Origin: Streptomyces longwoodensis
Lineage (GTDB): Bacteria > Actinomycetota > Actinomycetes > Streptomycetales > Streptomycetaceae
Length of the DNA stretch: 64,000 nt
Direction of reading: 5' to 3'
Assembly (NCBI RefSeq): GCF_001514125.1
Contig: NZ_KQ948550.1
Location: 793,105 to 857,104, forward strand
Under the pieces are notes generated by a model. That model saw only the letters and a list, made by a program, of their open reading frames with translations. It was not told the origin of the DNA and searched no databases. Both the position numbers and the translations under genes were made by a program. Positions 27,548 to 36,146 of this stretch are shown here, one piece after another (position 1 is the first letter of the stretch; every line of letters begins with the position of its first letter).

Positions 27548-28449
27548 CCGCCCCGGCCGGCTCCCCGGCCCTGCGCTTCGGGTACGGCACCAACGGCCTC
27601 GCCGACCTGCGGCTCGACGACGCGCTGGGCCTGCTCGCCGACCTCGGCTACGACGGCGTCGGCCTGACCCTCGACCACATGCACCTCGACCCGCTCGCCC
27701 CCGACCTGGCCGCCCGCACCCGGCGCCTCGCGCACCGGCTGGCCGCGCTGGGTCTGGAGGTGACCGTGGAGACCGGGGCCCGCTACGTCCTGGACCCGCG
27801 CCGCAAGCACGGCCCGACGCTCCTGGACGCCGCGCCCGAGGACCGCCGGCGCCGGACCGACCTGCTGCTGCGGGCGGTCCGGGTGGCCGCCGACCTCGGG
27901 GCGCACGCGGTGCACTGCTTCAGCGGGGTCGTCCCGCCCGGGACGGGCCGCGACGTGGCGTGGGACCGCCTCACCGCCTCCCTGACCCCCGTGCTGGACG
28001 CCGCCGCCACCGCGGGCGTGCCCCTCGCCGTCGAGCCCGAGCCCGGCCATCTCCTCGCCACCCTCGCCGACTTCCACCACCTGCGCGGCCTGCTCGGCGA
28101 CCCCGCCCCGCTCGGCCTCACCCTCGACATCGGCCACTGCCAGTGCCTCGAACCGCTCCCGCCCGCCGACTGCGTGCGCGCCGCCGCGCCCTGGCTCAAG
28201 CACGCGCAGATCGAGGACATGCGCCGCGGCGTCCACGACCACCTGCCGTTCGGCGAGGGCGAGATCGACTTCCCGCCCGTGCTCGCGGCCCTCGCCGACA
28301 TCGGCTACCGGGGCCTGACCGTCGTCGAGCTGCCCCGCCACTCGCACGCCGGACCGCACCACGCCGAGCGGTCCCTGCCGTTCCTGCGCCGAGCGGCGGC
28401 CACCACCCCCGCGCCCCGCTCCGCCACCCCAGAAGGGAGCACCGTATGA
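27544..28449 (+). CDS. Sugar phosphate isomerase/epimerase TIM barrel within the ebo set
   Basis: A 301-residue AP-endonuclease-2-fold TIM barrel. Metal-binding strands are recognisable as AVEPEPGHLL (Glu), LTLDIGHCQC (Asp/His), KHAQIEDMRRGVHDHLPFGE (Gln/Glu, His) and TVVELPRHS (Glu). It begins by ATGA overlap with the EboC-like gene and overlaps EboA by 4 bp. Ebo operons in other phyla usually have only one TIM barrel (EboE), so this is an additional paralogue. Substrate unknown; presumably it acts on the cyclase product or a prenylated derivative. Confidence 0.85.
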   Translation: MTAPAGSPALRFGYGTNGLADLRLDDALGLLADLGYDGVGLTLDHMHLDPLAPDLAARTRRLAHRLAALGLEVTVETGARYVLDPRRKHGPTLLDAAPEDRRRRTDLLLRAVRVAADLGAHAVHCFSGVVPPGTGRDVAWDRLTASLTPVLDAAATAGVPLAVEPEPGHLLATLADFHHLRGLLGDPAPLGLTLDIGHCQCLEPLPPADCVRAAAPWLKHAQIEDMRRGVHDHLPFGEGEIDFPPVLAALADIGYRGLTVVELPRHSHAGPHHAERSLPFLRRAAATTPAPRSATPEGSTV

Positions 28450-29162
28450 CCCCCCTGCGCTCCGCCGGCGCGCCACCCGCCTCCCTGGACGCGCTGCGCG
28501 CCGACCTGGACGCCGGACTCGCCGAGGACGCCCGCGCCTGGTTCACCCGCGCCCTGCGGGAGGCCGCGGCGCACCCCGGCACCCACGGGCCGATCTCCGT
28601 GTGGGAACTGCGCCTCGCCGAGGCCGGGCGCCGCTGCGGCAGCCGCCACGCCGACGCCGTACGGGTCCTGCTGCTGCACGCGGCCCGCGCCGACGCCGCC
28701 GCCCTCACCCGCGTCTACTACCAGGGCACCGCCGACGAACGCCGGGCCGTCCTGCACGCCCTGCCGCACCTGGTGCCGGGCCCCGACGCCCTGCCCCTGG
28801 TCGAGGACGCCCTGCGCACCAACGACACCCGGCTGGTCGCCGCCGCCGTCGGCCCCTACGCCGCTCGCCACCTCGACGCCCACGCCTGGCGGCACGCGGT
28901 CCTGAAGTGCCTGTTCACCGGCGTCCCGGTCGACGCGGTGGCCCGCCTCGCCGACCGCGCCCGGGGCGACGGCGAACTCGCCCGGATGCTCACCGACTAC
29001 GCCGCCGAACGCACCGCCGCCGGCCGGGCCGTCCCCGAGGACCTGCGGCACGTACTCGCCCTGACCGGCGCCGCCCCGGCCCCCTCGTCGGCCCCCTCGT
29101 CGGCCCCTTCCCCGGCCGCGGACCACGGCGGCACGGACCACCCCCACGGCAAGGAGTCCTGA
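28446..29162 (+). CDS. eboA: EboA-domain protein
   Basis: The 238-residue all-helical protein matches EboA: ARAWFTRALREAAAHPG, then AEAGRRCGSRHADAVRVLL and VYYQGTADERRAVLHALPHL, followed by helical repeats resembling HEAT repeats (DALPLVEDALRTNDTRLVAAA; VLKCLFTGVPVDAV). No catalytic motif is visible and no function is established for the family. The C-terminal 30 residues are Ser/Pro/Ala- and His-rich and probably disordered. It is locked into the operon: a 4-bp overlap upstream and a 1-bp stop/start overlap (TGATG) with the TatD-like gene. Confidence 0.85.
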   Translation: MTPLRSAGAPPASLDALRADLDAGLAEDARAWFTRALREAAAHPGTHGPISVWELRLAEAGRRCGSRHADAVRVLLLHAARADAAALTRVYYQGTADERRAVLHALPHLVPGPDALPLVEDALRTNDTRLVAAAVGPYAARHLDAHAWRHAVLKCLFTGVPVDAVARLADRARGDGELARMLTDYAAERTAAGRAVPEDLRHVLALTGAAPAPSSAPSSAPSPAADHGGTDHPHGKES

Positions 29163-30010
29163 TGCGCATCTTCGACCCGCACATCCACATGACGTCGCGG
29201 ACCACCGACGACTACGAGGCGATGCACGCCGCCGGGGTGCGCGCCGTGGTCGAGCCGGCGTTCTGGCTCGGCCAGCCCCGCACCTCACCCGCCTCCTTCC
29301 TCGACTACTTCGACGCGCTGCTCGGCTGGGAGCCCTTCCGCGCCGCCCAGTACGGCATCGCCCACCACTGCACCCTCGCCCTCAACCCGAAGGAGGCCAA
29401 CGACCCGCGCTGCACGCCCGTCCTCGACGAACTGCCCCGCTACCTCGTCAAGGACCGCGTGGTGGCCGTCGGCGAGATCGGCTACGACGCCATGACCCCG
29501 GCCGAGGACAAGGCGTTCGCCGTCCAGCTCCAGCTCGCCGCCGAGCACGGACTGCCCGCCCTGGTGCACACCCCGCACCGCGACAAGCTCACCGGCCTGC
29601 GCCGCACCCTCGACGTGGTCCGCGAGTCCGCCCTGCCCCTGGACCGCGTCCTGGTCGACCACCTCAACGAGACGACCGTGAAGGAGGCCAAGGACAGCGG
29701 GTGCTGGCTCGGCTTCTCGGTGTACCCCGACACCAAGATGGACGAGCGGCGCATGGTCGCCATCCTGCGCGCGTACGGACCCGAGCGGGTCCTGGTCAAC
29801 TCCGCCGCCGACTGGGGCCGCAGCGACCCCCTCAAGACCCGCAAGGTCGCCGACCTGATGCTCACCGAGGGCTTCACCGAGGACGACGTCGACCAGGTCC
29901 TGTGGCGCAACCCCGTCGCCTTCTACGGCCTCAGCGGCCGCCTCGACCTGGAGGTCACCGCACCCGACGCCACCCACGAGGGCAACTCGGTCCTGCGCGG
30001 CGGGGAGTGA
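29162..30010 (+). CDS. eboB: TatD-family metal-dependent hydrolase, EboB type
   Basis: A 282-residue amidohydrolase-superfamily TIM barrel with the complete TatD metal set: HxH in FDPHIHMTS, Glu in VGEIGYDAMTPAE, His in VHTPHRDK, His in VDHLNETT and Asp in NSAADWGRSDP. TatD enzymes are generally phosphoesterases or nucleases, and the EboB reaction is unknown. It starts on the last base of the eboA stop codon and is followed after 3 bp by eboE. GGAGT is the ribosome site. It is cytoplasmic, with no signal peptide. Confidence 0.88.
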   Translation: MRIFDPHIHMTSRTTDDYEAMHAAGVRAVVEPAFWLGQPRTSPASFLDYFDALLGWEPFRAAQYGIAHHCTLALNPKEANDPRCTPVLDELPRYLVKDRVVAVGEIGYDAMTPAEDKAFAVQLQLAAEHGLPALVHTPHRDKLTGLRRTLDVVRESALPLDRVLVDHLNETTVKEAKDSGCWLGFSVYPDTKMDERRMVAILRAYGPERVLVNSAADWGRSDPLKTRKVADLMLTEGFTEDDVDQVLWRNPVAFYGLSGRLDLEVTAPDATHEGNSVLRGGE

Positions 30011-30013
30011 GCG

Positions 30014-31183
30014 ATGCGCTTCCGCCACCCCGACGGAACGACCGTCCACCTGGCCTACTGCACCAACGTCCACCCGGCCGAGACGCTCGACGGCGTCCTC
30101 GCCCAACTCCGTGAGCACTGCGAACCGGTGCGCCGCCGGCTCGGCCGCGACCGCCTCGGCATCGGCCTGTGGCTCGCCCGCGACGCCGCCCGCGCCCTCG
30201 ACACCGACCCGGCCGCGCTGCGCACCCTGCGCACCGAGCTGGACCGGCGCGGTCTGGAGGTCGTCACCCTCAACGGCTTCCCCTACGAGGGGTTCGGCGC
30301 CGACGAGGTCAAGTACCGCGTCTACCGGCCCGACTGGGCCGACGCCGAGCGCCTGGAGTACACCACCGCGCTCGCCCGGATCCTCGCCGGACTGCTCCCC
30401 GACGACGTCACCGAGGGCAGCGTCTCCACCCTGCCCCTGGGCTGGCGGACCGCCTGGACCGACGACCGCGCCGCGGCCGGGCACCGCGCCCTGGTGACGC
30501 TCGCCGAGCGCCTCGACGCGCTCGCGGAGCTGACCGGCCGCTCCGTGCGCGTCGGCCTGGAACCGGAGCCCGGCTGCGTCGTGGAGACCACCGGCGACGC
30601 CCTCGCCCCGCTCACCGCCGTCGGCCACCCCCGCATCGGCGTCTGCGTCGACACCTGCCACCTCGCGACCTCCTTCGAGGACCCCGCCGACGCCCTGGAC
30701 GCCCTCGCCGACGCCCGCGTCCCGGTCGTCAAGTCCCAGCTGTCGGCCGCCCTGCACGCCGACCGGCCCGACCGGCCCGAGGTGCGGACCGCCCTGGCCG
30801 CCTTCGCGGAGCCCCGCTTCCTGCACCAGACCCGCACGGTCGACGCCGGGCGGCTGCGCGGCACCGACGACCTCGGCGAGGCCCTCGACGGCGACGCCCT
30901 GCCCACCGCCGCCCCGTGGCGCGCCCACTTCCACGTCCCGCTGCACGCCGCACCCGCCGCTCCGCTCACCGCCACCCACGACGTCCTGCGCGACGCCCTG
31001 GCCCGCCTCGTCGGCGGACCCCACCCGCGCACCCGCCACCTCGAGGTCGAGACCTACACCTGGCAGGCCCTCCCGCCGGCCCAGCGCCCCCGCAACCGGG
31101 CCCAGCTCACCGACGGCATCGCCGCCGAACTCGTCCTCGCGCGTGACCTCTTGACCGACCTCGGCCTGAAGGAGCTGCCATGA
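30014..31183 (+). CDS. eboE: Metabolite-traffic protein EboE (xylose-isomerase-like TIM barrel)
   Basis: A 389-residue TIM-barrel protein characteristic of EboE: YCTNVHPAETLDGVLAQL at the N-terminus, VTLNGFPYEGFGADEVKYRV (residues ~80-100), VGLEPEPGC, VCVDTCHLATSF, VVKSQLSAALH and, near the end, LEVETYTWQALP. The Glu, Asp, His and Glu expected for a divalent metal site are present. EboE is named for a proposed role in moving a metabolite precursor towards the periplasm. It overlaps the phosphodiesterase gene by 4 bp. This protein is the most specific marker that the block is an ebo cluster. Confidence 0.88.
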   Translation: MRFRHPDGTTVHLAYCTNVHPAETLDGVLAQLREHCEPVRRRLGRDRLGIGLWLARDAARALDTDPAALRTLRTELDRRGLEVVTLNGFPYEGFGADEVKYRVYRPDWADAERLEYTTALARILAGLLPDDVTEGSVSTLPLGWRTAWTDDRAAAGHRALVTLAERLDALAELTGRSVRVGLEPEPGCVVETTGDALAPLTAVGHPRIGVCVDTCHLATSFEDPADALDALADARVPVVKSQLSAALHADRPDRPEVRTALAAFAEPRFLHQTRTVDAGRLRGTDDLGEALDGDALPTAAPWRAHFHVPLHAAPAAPLTATHDVLRDALARLVGGPHPRTRHLEVETYTWQALPPAQRPRNRAQLTDGIAAELVLARDLLTDLGLKELP

Positions 31184-32586
31184 CCACCCCCACCCCGCTC
31201 CTCGTCCTGGACGTGGTCGGCCTCACCCCGCGCCTGCTCGCCCACATGCCGAACCTGCGCGCGCTCGGCGCCGCCGGCTCCCGCGCCCCCCTCGGCACCG
31301 TGCTGCCCGCCGTCACCTGCGCCGCCCAGTCCACCTTCCTGACCGGCGCCCAGCCCTCCGAACACGGCATCGTCGGCAACGGCTGGTACTTCCGCGAACT
31401 CGGCGACGTCCTGCTCTGGCGCCAGCACAACGGCCTGGTCGCCGGCGACAAGCTCTGGGACGCCGCCCGCCGCGCCCACCCCGGCTACACGGTCGCCAAC
31501 ATCTGCTGGTGGTACGCCATGGGCGCCGACACCGACCTCACGGTCACCCCGCGCCCCGTCTACTACGCCGACGGCCGCAAGGAACCCGACTGCTACACCC
31601 GCCCGCCCGAGCTGCACGACGAACTCACCGAGAAGTTCGGCACGTTCCCGCTCTTCCAGTTCTGGGGCCCCGGCGCGGGGATCGCCTCCAGCCGCTGGAT
31701 CATCGACGTCACCCGGCACATCCAGCGCACCCGCCGGCCCGACCTGACGCTCTGCTACCTCCCGCACCTCGACTACGACCTCCAGCGCCACGGCCCCGGC
31801 GGCCCGCGCTCGGCCCGGGCCGCCGCCGAACTGGACACCGCCCTCGCCCCGTTGCTGGCGGACGCCCGCGCCGAGGGGCGCACCGTCGTCGCACTGTCCG
31901 AGTACGGCATCACCGACGTCAGCCGCCCCGTCGACATCAACCGCGCCCTGCGCCGCGCCGGGCTGCTGGAGGTGCACACCCAGGACGGCATGGAGTACCT
32001 GGACCCGATGACCTCCCGGGCCTTCGCCGTCGCCGACCACCAGATCGCCCACGTCTACGTCCGCCGCCCCGAGGACCTGCCCGCCACCCGCGCCGCCCTG
32101 GAAGGCCTGCCCGGCCTCGCCGAACTCCTCGACGACGAGGGCAAGAAGACCCACCACCTGGACCACCCCCGCTCCGGCGAACTGGTCGCCGTCGCCGAGC
32201 CCGACGCCTGGTTCACGTACTACTACTGGCTCGACGACGCCCGCGCGCCCGACTTCGCCCAGCTGGTGGAGATCCACCGCAAGCCCGGCTACGACCCGGT
32301 CGAGCTGTTCATGGACCCGCAGGACCCCTACGTGAAGGTCAAGGCGGCCACCGCGCTGGCCCGCAAGAAACTCGGCCTGCGCTACCGGATGGCCGTCGTG
32401 CCCCTCGACCCCTCACCGATCCGGGGCAGCCACGGCCGCCTCCCCACGAACGACGACGACGGCCCGCTCCTGCTGTGCTCCACCCCCCACGCCGTCGGCG
32501 ACCGCGTGGCGGCCACCGACGTGAAGTCGCTCCTGCTCCGCCTCGCCGGCCTCGGCGGGGATCCCTCCACGGAAAGGCACTCGTGA
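31180..32586 (+). CDS. eboF: Nucleotide pyrophosphatase/phosphodiesterase-like protein (alkaline phosphatase superfamily), EboF type
   Basis: The 468-residue protein has the NPP fold: first metal Asp in LVLDVVGLTP, the nucleophilic Thr region LPAVTCAAQSTFLTG followed by SEHGIVGNGW, then YLPHLDYDLQRHG (Asp and His ligands), and a late His in FAVADHQIAHVY. The segment that in NPPs reads SDHG is SEYG here (LSEYGITDV), replacing Asp and His metal ligands by Glu and Tyr. No signal peptide is seen. It occupies the position of EboF and overlaps both neighbours by 4 bp. It may hydrolyse a phosphodiester or phosphate of the cluster metabolite, possibly with an altered metal centre. Confidence 0.83.
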   Translation: MTTPTPLLVLDVVGLTPRLLAHMPNLRALGAAGSRAPLGTVLPAVTCAAQSTFLTGAQPSEHGIVGNGWYFRELGDVLLWRQHNGLVAGDKLWDAARRAHPGYTVANICWWYAMGADTDLTVTPRPVYYADGRKEPDCYTRPPELHDELTEKFGTFPLFQFWGPGAGIASSRWIIDVTRHIQRTRRPDLTLCYLPHLDYDLQRHGPGGPRSARAAAELDTALAPLLADARAEGRTVVALSEYGITDVSRPVDINRALRRAGLLEVHTQDGMEYLDPMTSRAFAVADHQIAHVYVRRPEDLPATRAALEGLPGLAELLDDEGKKTHHLDHPRSGELVAVAEPDAWFTYYYWLDDARAPDFAQLVEIHRKPGYDPVELFMDPQDPYVKVKAATALARKKLGLRYRMAVVPLDPSPIRGSHGRLPTNDDDGPLLLCSTPHAVGDRVAATDVKSLLLRLAGLGGDPSTERHS

Positions 32587-33740
32587 ACGACACACACGAC
32601 ACACCTCCCACCCCCGACGACCGGCTGCGCCGCAGCCTCGGCATCGGCCGCCGCCGCTTCCTGAGCACCTGCACCGCCGCCGCGGCCGGCGCGATCGCCG
32701 CCCCCGTCCTCGGCGCGGGCCCGGTGGCGGCCGCCCCGCGCCCCGACGCCGCACCCGGCAAGGGCCACGCCCTGGTCCCCGCCGACAAGCGCGGCATCAT
32801 CCTCTACACCGTCCGCGACGCCATCGGCCGCGACCCGGGCTCCACCACGCTGCCGTCCGGCTTCCGCGCCGTCTTCGAGCAGCTCGCCCGCTTCGGCTAC
32901 CGGCAGGTGGAGTTCGCCGGCTACGGCCAGCACGCGAACGCCCCCGGCGGCGCGAACCTGGAGTCCGTCGCCGGGGCCCGGCTGCTGCGCCGCTGGCTCG
33001 ACGACTCCGGGCTGCGCGCCCAGGGCAACCACGGCTTCATCCCCGGCAGCTGGCCGCTGACCAGCGCCGACCTCGACACCTTCCACCAGCACCTGGAGAT
33101 CGCCAACATCCTCGGCATGCCCCACGTGGGCACCGGCGGCGACCCCACGAGCAGCAACCACAAGGACGACTGGGATGTCGCCGCCGACAAGTGGCACGCC
33201 CTCGGCGAGATCGCCCGCCGCGCCGGCCTCAAGCTCTACACCCACAACCACGACGCGGCGTACGGCTTCCTCCTGGACGGCGGCCCGCTGGACGACCAGG
33301 GCCGCCCCACCCGCAGCTCCGGCACCCGCAAGCTGGAGTACTTCCTGTCCGTCACCGACCCCCGCCTGGTCTGGCTGGAGATGGACGTCTTCTGGGCGCA
33401 CGTCGCCCAGTACAAGTTCCGCACCTACACGGCCCACGACGGCTCCACCCGCACGCGCGTCTTCGACCCCGCGGGACTGGTCCAGCGCCACGACCGGCGC
33501 TACCCGCTGTTCCACGCCAAGGACGGCGTCGTCGACGCCACCAACGGCATGGGCTACGACATGGTGCCGTTCGGCACGGGTGACATCGACTACACGACGT
33601 TCTTCTCCCGCGTCGGCCACCCCGCCCACCACCACCCGATGGTCGAGCAGGACAACGCCCCGAGCGCCACGGACCCGGCCCAGTCCCTGCGGCACGCGGC
33701 CACCGGCTACCGCAACCTGGCCGCCCTGCGCCGCCGGTGA
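32583..33740 (+). CDS. Tat-exported sugar phosphate isomerase/epimerase TIM barrel
   Basis: A 385-residue xylose-isomerase-like protein with a twin-arginine signal: GRRRFLSTCTAAAAGAIAAP then AAAPRP (cleavage near residue 50). Mature metal-ligand strands are LYTHNHDAAYGF, VWLEMDVFWA, PLFHAKDGV and FGTGDIDYTTF. GTG 32583 overlaps the preceding stop (GTGA) and is preceded by GGAAAGG. It is the last gene of the coupled set. Export of a folded metal enzyme fits the idea that ebo products act on a metabolite outside the membrane; the exact reaction is unknown. Confidence 0.87.
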   Translation: MNDTHDTPPTPDDRLRRSLGIGRRRFLSTCTAAAAGAIAAPVLGAGPVAAAPRPDAAPGKGHALVPADKRGIILYTVRDAIGRDPGSTTLPSGFRAVFEQLARFGYRQVEFAGYGQHANAPGGANLESVAGARLLRRWLDDSGLRAQGNHGFIPGSWPLTSADLDTFHQHLEIANILGMPHVGTGGDPTSSNHKDDWDVAADKWHALGEIARRAGLKLYTHNHDAAYGFLLDGGPLDDQGRPTRSSGTRKLEYFLSVTDPRLVWLEMDVFWAHVAQYKFRTYTAHDGSTRTRVFDPAGLVQRHDRRYPLFHAKDGVVDATNGMGYDMVPFGTGDIDYTTFFSRVGHPAHHHPMVEQDNAPSATDPAQSLRHAATGYRNLAALRRR

Positions 33741-33809
33741 CGACGGCGACACGGACGGTGACCCGGGTGCGAGGAGCACCCCACACGCCTCCTGCCTGCG
33801 AATACTCGG

Positions 33810-33839
33810 GTGAGACCCACTCCGAAAGCTTGGTATTGT
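33810..33839 (+). promoter_or_regulatory. Candidate promoter for tRNA-Leu
   Basis: -35-like GTGAGA (33810-33815) and -10 TATTGT (33834-33839) with an 18-bp spacer lie 43 bp upstream of the tRNA 5' end. Confidence 0.45.
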
Positions 33840-33882
33840 GGTGTGTGTCGCCGCGGGGTCCGCTCCGCGCGGTACACACCTG

Positions 33883-33970
33883 GTCCGGGTGGCGGAATGG
33901 CAGACGCGCTAGCTTGAGGTGCTAGTGCCCTTTATCGGGCGTGGGGGTTCAAGTCCCCCCTCGGACACCA
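33883..33970 (+). tRNA. tRNA-Leu (anticodon GAG), CCA encoded
   Basis: An 88-nt class II tRNA. The acceptor GTCCGGG pairs with CTCGGAC; the anticodon stem CTAGC/GCTAG holds loop TTGAGGT with anticodon GAG (reads CUC/CUU); a long variable arm TGCCCTTTATCGGGCG follows; the T arm contains GTTCAAGT. Discriminator A and the CCA end are encoded. A strong terminator follows four bases later. Confidence 0.97.
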
Positions 33971-33973
33971 GCG

Positions 33974-33999
33974 AGAGACCCCTGTGCGCAGGGGTCTCT
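33974..33999 (+). terminator. tRNA terminator
   Basis: Perfect 10-bp stem AGAGACCCCT/AGGGGTCTCT with a 6-nt loop, followed by TTTCGTT: one of the few canonical terminators with a T-run in this window. Confidence 0.9.
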
Positions 34000-34277
34000 T
34001 TCGTTGTGCCGGCGCTGCGGGCACACCGCTCTTGATCTTGCCCCGCCTCCTCGATGACCGGGACTTTTCCGGGTATGTGTGCGGCGCAGGCAACCGAGGG
34101 GGCCCGTACTGCTGTCTGAGGAAGGTGAGACGTCCGGGTGGTCCGGACGTATGTCACCAGGGATCCCTCCGGGAGCCCGGGGCGGTGGACAGGGGAGACG
34201 GGTCGTTCGGCGGGGACCGGGCCGCAGGGGCCGGGCAGGTGCAGGGGCGACACGGCCGAGGCGGAGGGCGAGCGCGG

Positions 34278-35816
34278 GTGGGTGGATCGGGCAGGCGGAG
34301 GTCGGGCGCGTCCGGGACCGGACAGGGCGGGGCCGGCCGCAGCGGCGGCGGGCGCGGGCGTGGCGGGCAGAGCGGCGCCGGACGGGCCGCCGGCGGGCCG
34401 TCCGACGGTCGGCGCGGCCGGGCGGCCGGGCGCGGGTCCGCGGCGGGACGGGCCGCGGGCGCACGGGCCGCCGGTGGTACGCGGCTCACCCGGCGTGGCC
34501 GGATCGTCGTCTGGGGCGCCGGGGTCAGCGCGCTCGTGCTGCTCGGCGTGGGCGGCGTCGGCGCGTGGATCTACGAGGACCTCAACAACAACATCACCTC
34601 CGCCGACGTCGACGACAAGCTCGGCGGCGACCGTCCGGAGAACCTCAGCCCGGGGTCGAAGAACATCCTGGTCGTCGGGTCCGACAGCCGTGAGGGCGCC
34701 AACGCCAAGTACGGCAAGGACCTCACCACCATGCAGTCGGACACGCTGATGGTGCTGCACGTGCCGGCCAACCGGAAGTGGGCCACGGTCGTGTCCTTCC
34801 CGCGCGACTCCTGGGTCCGCATCCCTGCCTGCGCCAAGGGCGACGGCAGCACCTCCGACCCCCACCACTTCAAGATCAACGAGGCGTTCGCGCTCGGCGG
34901 CAGCACCGGCGAGGTCGCCTCGGCCGCCGCCTGCACCATCAAGACCGTCGAGGCCAACACGGGTCTGCGCATCGACCACTTCATGTCGGTGGACTTCCAG
35001 GGCTTCAAGGGGATGGTCGACTCCCTGGGCGGCATCGAGGTCTGCCCGAAGCAGGCCATCCACGACGAGAAGGCGAAGCTCGACCTGGACGCGGGCTGCC
35101 AGACGGTCGCGGGGGAGAAGGCGCTCGGCTACGTCCGCGCGCGCTACGGCGTGGGCGACGGCTCCGACATCGGGCGCATCGGCCGCCAGCAGGAGTTCAT
35201 GGACGCCCTCGCGAAGAAGGCCAAGTCCAAGCTCACCAGCCCCAACGCCCTCTACGGCTTCCTGCAGTCGGCGACCAAGTCGCTGACCACCGACCCCGAC
35301 CTGGCGGGCATCCAGCCGCTGTACGGCCTGGCCGACGAGCTCAAGGGCGTCCCCAGCGACCGGCTGGCCTTCCTCACCGTGCCCAACTACCCGCGCGAGG
35401 CGGACGTCCCGACCGACAAGGCCAATGTCGTCTGGCAGTACCCGCAGGCCAGCGACCTGTTCACCTCGCTGGCCCGGGACAGGGAAGTCAGCAAGGCGCA
35501 GTTGACGGCGCGGACGAAGAACCTGGTGTACGCCTCCGCGGTGCGCGTCCAGGTCCTCAACGCCACCGGGGTGCAGGGGCGGGCCGCCGCCGTCGCGGAG
35601 AAGCTGCGGGCGGCCGGGTTCAGCGTGGTCGGCACGGGCAACGCGCCCCGCACGTCGGCCACCACGACGGTGTCGTACCCCGCCGGGCAGGAGCGGCAGG
35701 CCGCCGTGCTGGCCGGCTGGCTGCCCAAGGCGGGCTCCAGGCAGGACGCCTCCGCGCAGGCCGGCTGCGTCACCCTGGTCGTCGGGCAGGACCTGAAGGC
35801 CGACACCCTGAAATGA
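34278..35816 (+). CDS. LytR-CpsA-Psr (LCP) family cell-wall glycopolymer transferase
   Basis: The protein (512 residues from GTG 34278) has a Gly/Arg/Ala-rich basic cytoplasmic tail of ~75 residues, one TM helix (IVVWGAGVSALVLLGVGGVG), an LCP catalytic domain with NILVVGSDSR, QSDTLMVLHVP, VVSFPRDSWVRIP and DIGRIGRQQEFMDAL, and a C-terminal LytR_C domain (VRVQVLNATGVQGRAAAVAE). LCP enzymes attach wall teichoic acid or polysaccharide to peptidoglycan at the outer membrane face. The start is uncertain: GTG 34278 has GGAGGG 10 bp upstream, while the frame is open from 33984. The 307-bp stretch from the tRNA to 34277 holds the tRNA terminator and nothing else I can support. Confidence 0.9.
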   Translation: MGGSGRRRSGASGTGQGGAGRSGGGRGRGGQSGAGRAAGGPSDGRRGRAAGRGSAAGRAAGARAAGGTRLTRRGRIVVWGAGVSALVLLGVGGVGAWIYEDLNNNITSADVDDKLGGDRPENLSPGSKNILVVGSDSREGANAKYGKDLTTMQSDTLMVLHVPANRKWATVVSFPRDSWVRIPACAKGDGSTSDPHHFKINEAFALGGSTGEVASAAACTIKTVEANTGLRIDHFMSVDFQGFKGMVDSLGGIEVCPKQAIHDEKAKLDLDAGCQTVAGEKALGYVRARYGVGDGSDIGRIGRQQEFMDALAKKAKSKLTSPNALYGFLQSATKSLTTDPDLAGIQPLYGLADELKGVPSDRLAFLTVPNYPREADVPTDKANVVWQYPQASDLFTSLARDREVSKAQLTARTKNLVYASAVRVQVLNATGVQGRAAAVAEKLRAAGFSVVGTGNAPRTSATTTVSYPAGQERQAAVLAGWLPKAGSRQDASAQAGCVTLVVGQDLKADTLK

Positions 35817-36146
35817 CGCAGCCGGGCCTTTTCAGGACATGGGGATGCGTGCCCGAACAATGCCCCCATGCGACGGAATCCCGTTTATCGGTTGCGTTGT
35901 CGGTGTGTCAGCCCGACCTCAGCTGACTGACCGTCAATGTTCATCCCCGCACGGGTCTTGACGGTCGGTGAGCGGTTCGTGCGGTGATACGATCACGCTC
36001 GTTTGTAGAGCGGGCGGATGGGTGCACGACGACATCCCCGACTCCTGGGGACGGTCCGGGCGGTGACCCCGGTGCGGGCGGTCCGCCGGTCCACCCGCGT
36101 TGACGGAAATTCAGCAACTGGCCGTCAGTCGCCTGAAGAGAGTCTT
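35817..36146. other. 330-bp region between LCP gene and conservon
   Basis: No ORF supported. CATGGGG (35838-35844) and CCCCATG (35864-35870) form a long-loop dyad that may end the LCP transcript. TTGACG (35959-35964) and TACGAT (35989-35994) are -35 and -10-like but 24 bp apart, so a promoter for the conservon is likely here but not resolved. Confidence 0.5.

Noticed and set aside
33883..33970. tRNA-Leu as an integration (att) site for a mobile element
   Set aside because: No integrase, excisionase or repeated copy of the tRNA 3' end was seen on either side, and the genes around look chromosomal.
33984..34277. N-terminal extension of the LCP protein to 33984
   Set aside because: This frame starts inside the tRNA terminator and gives a Gly/Arg-rich, cysteine-containing tract with no ribosome site; the GTG at 34278 is more plausible.
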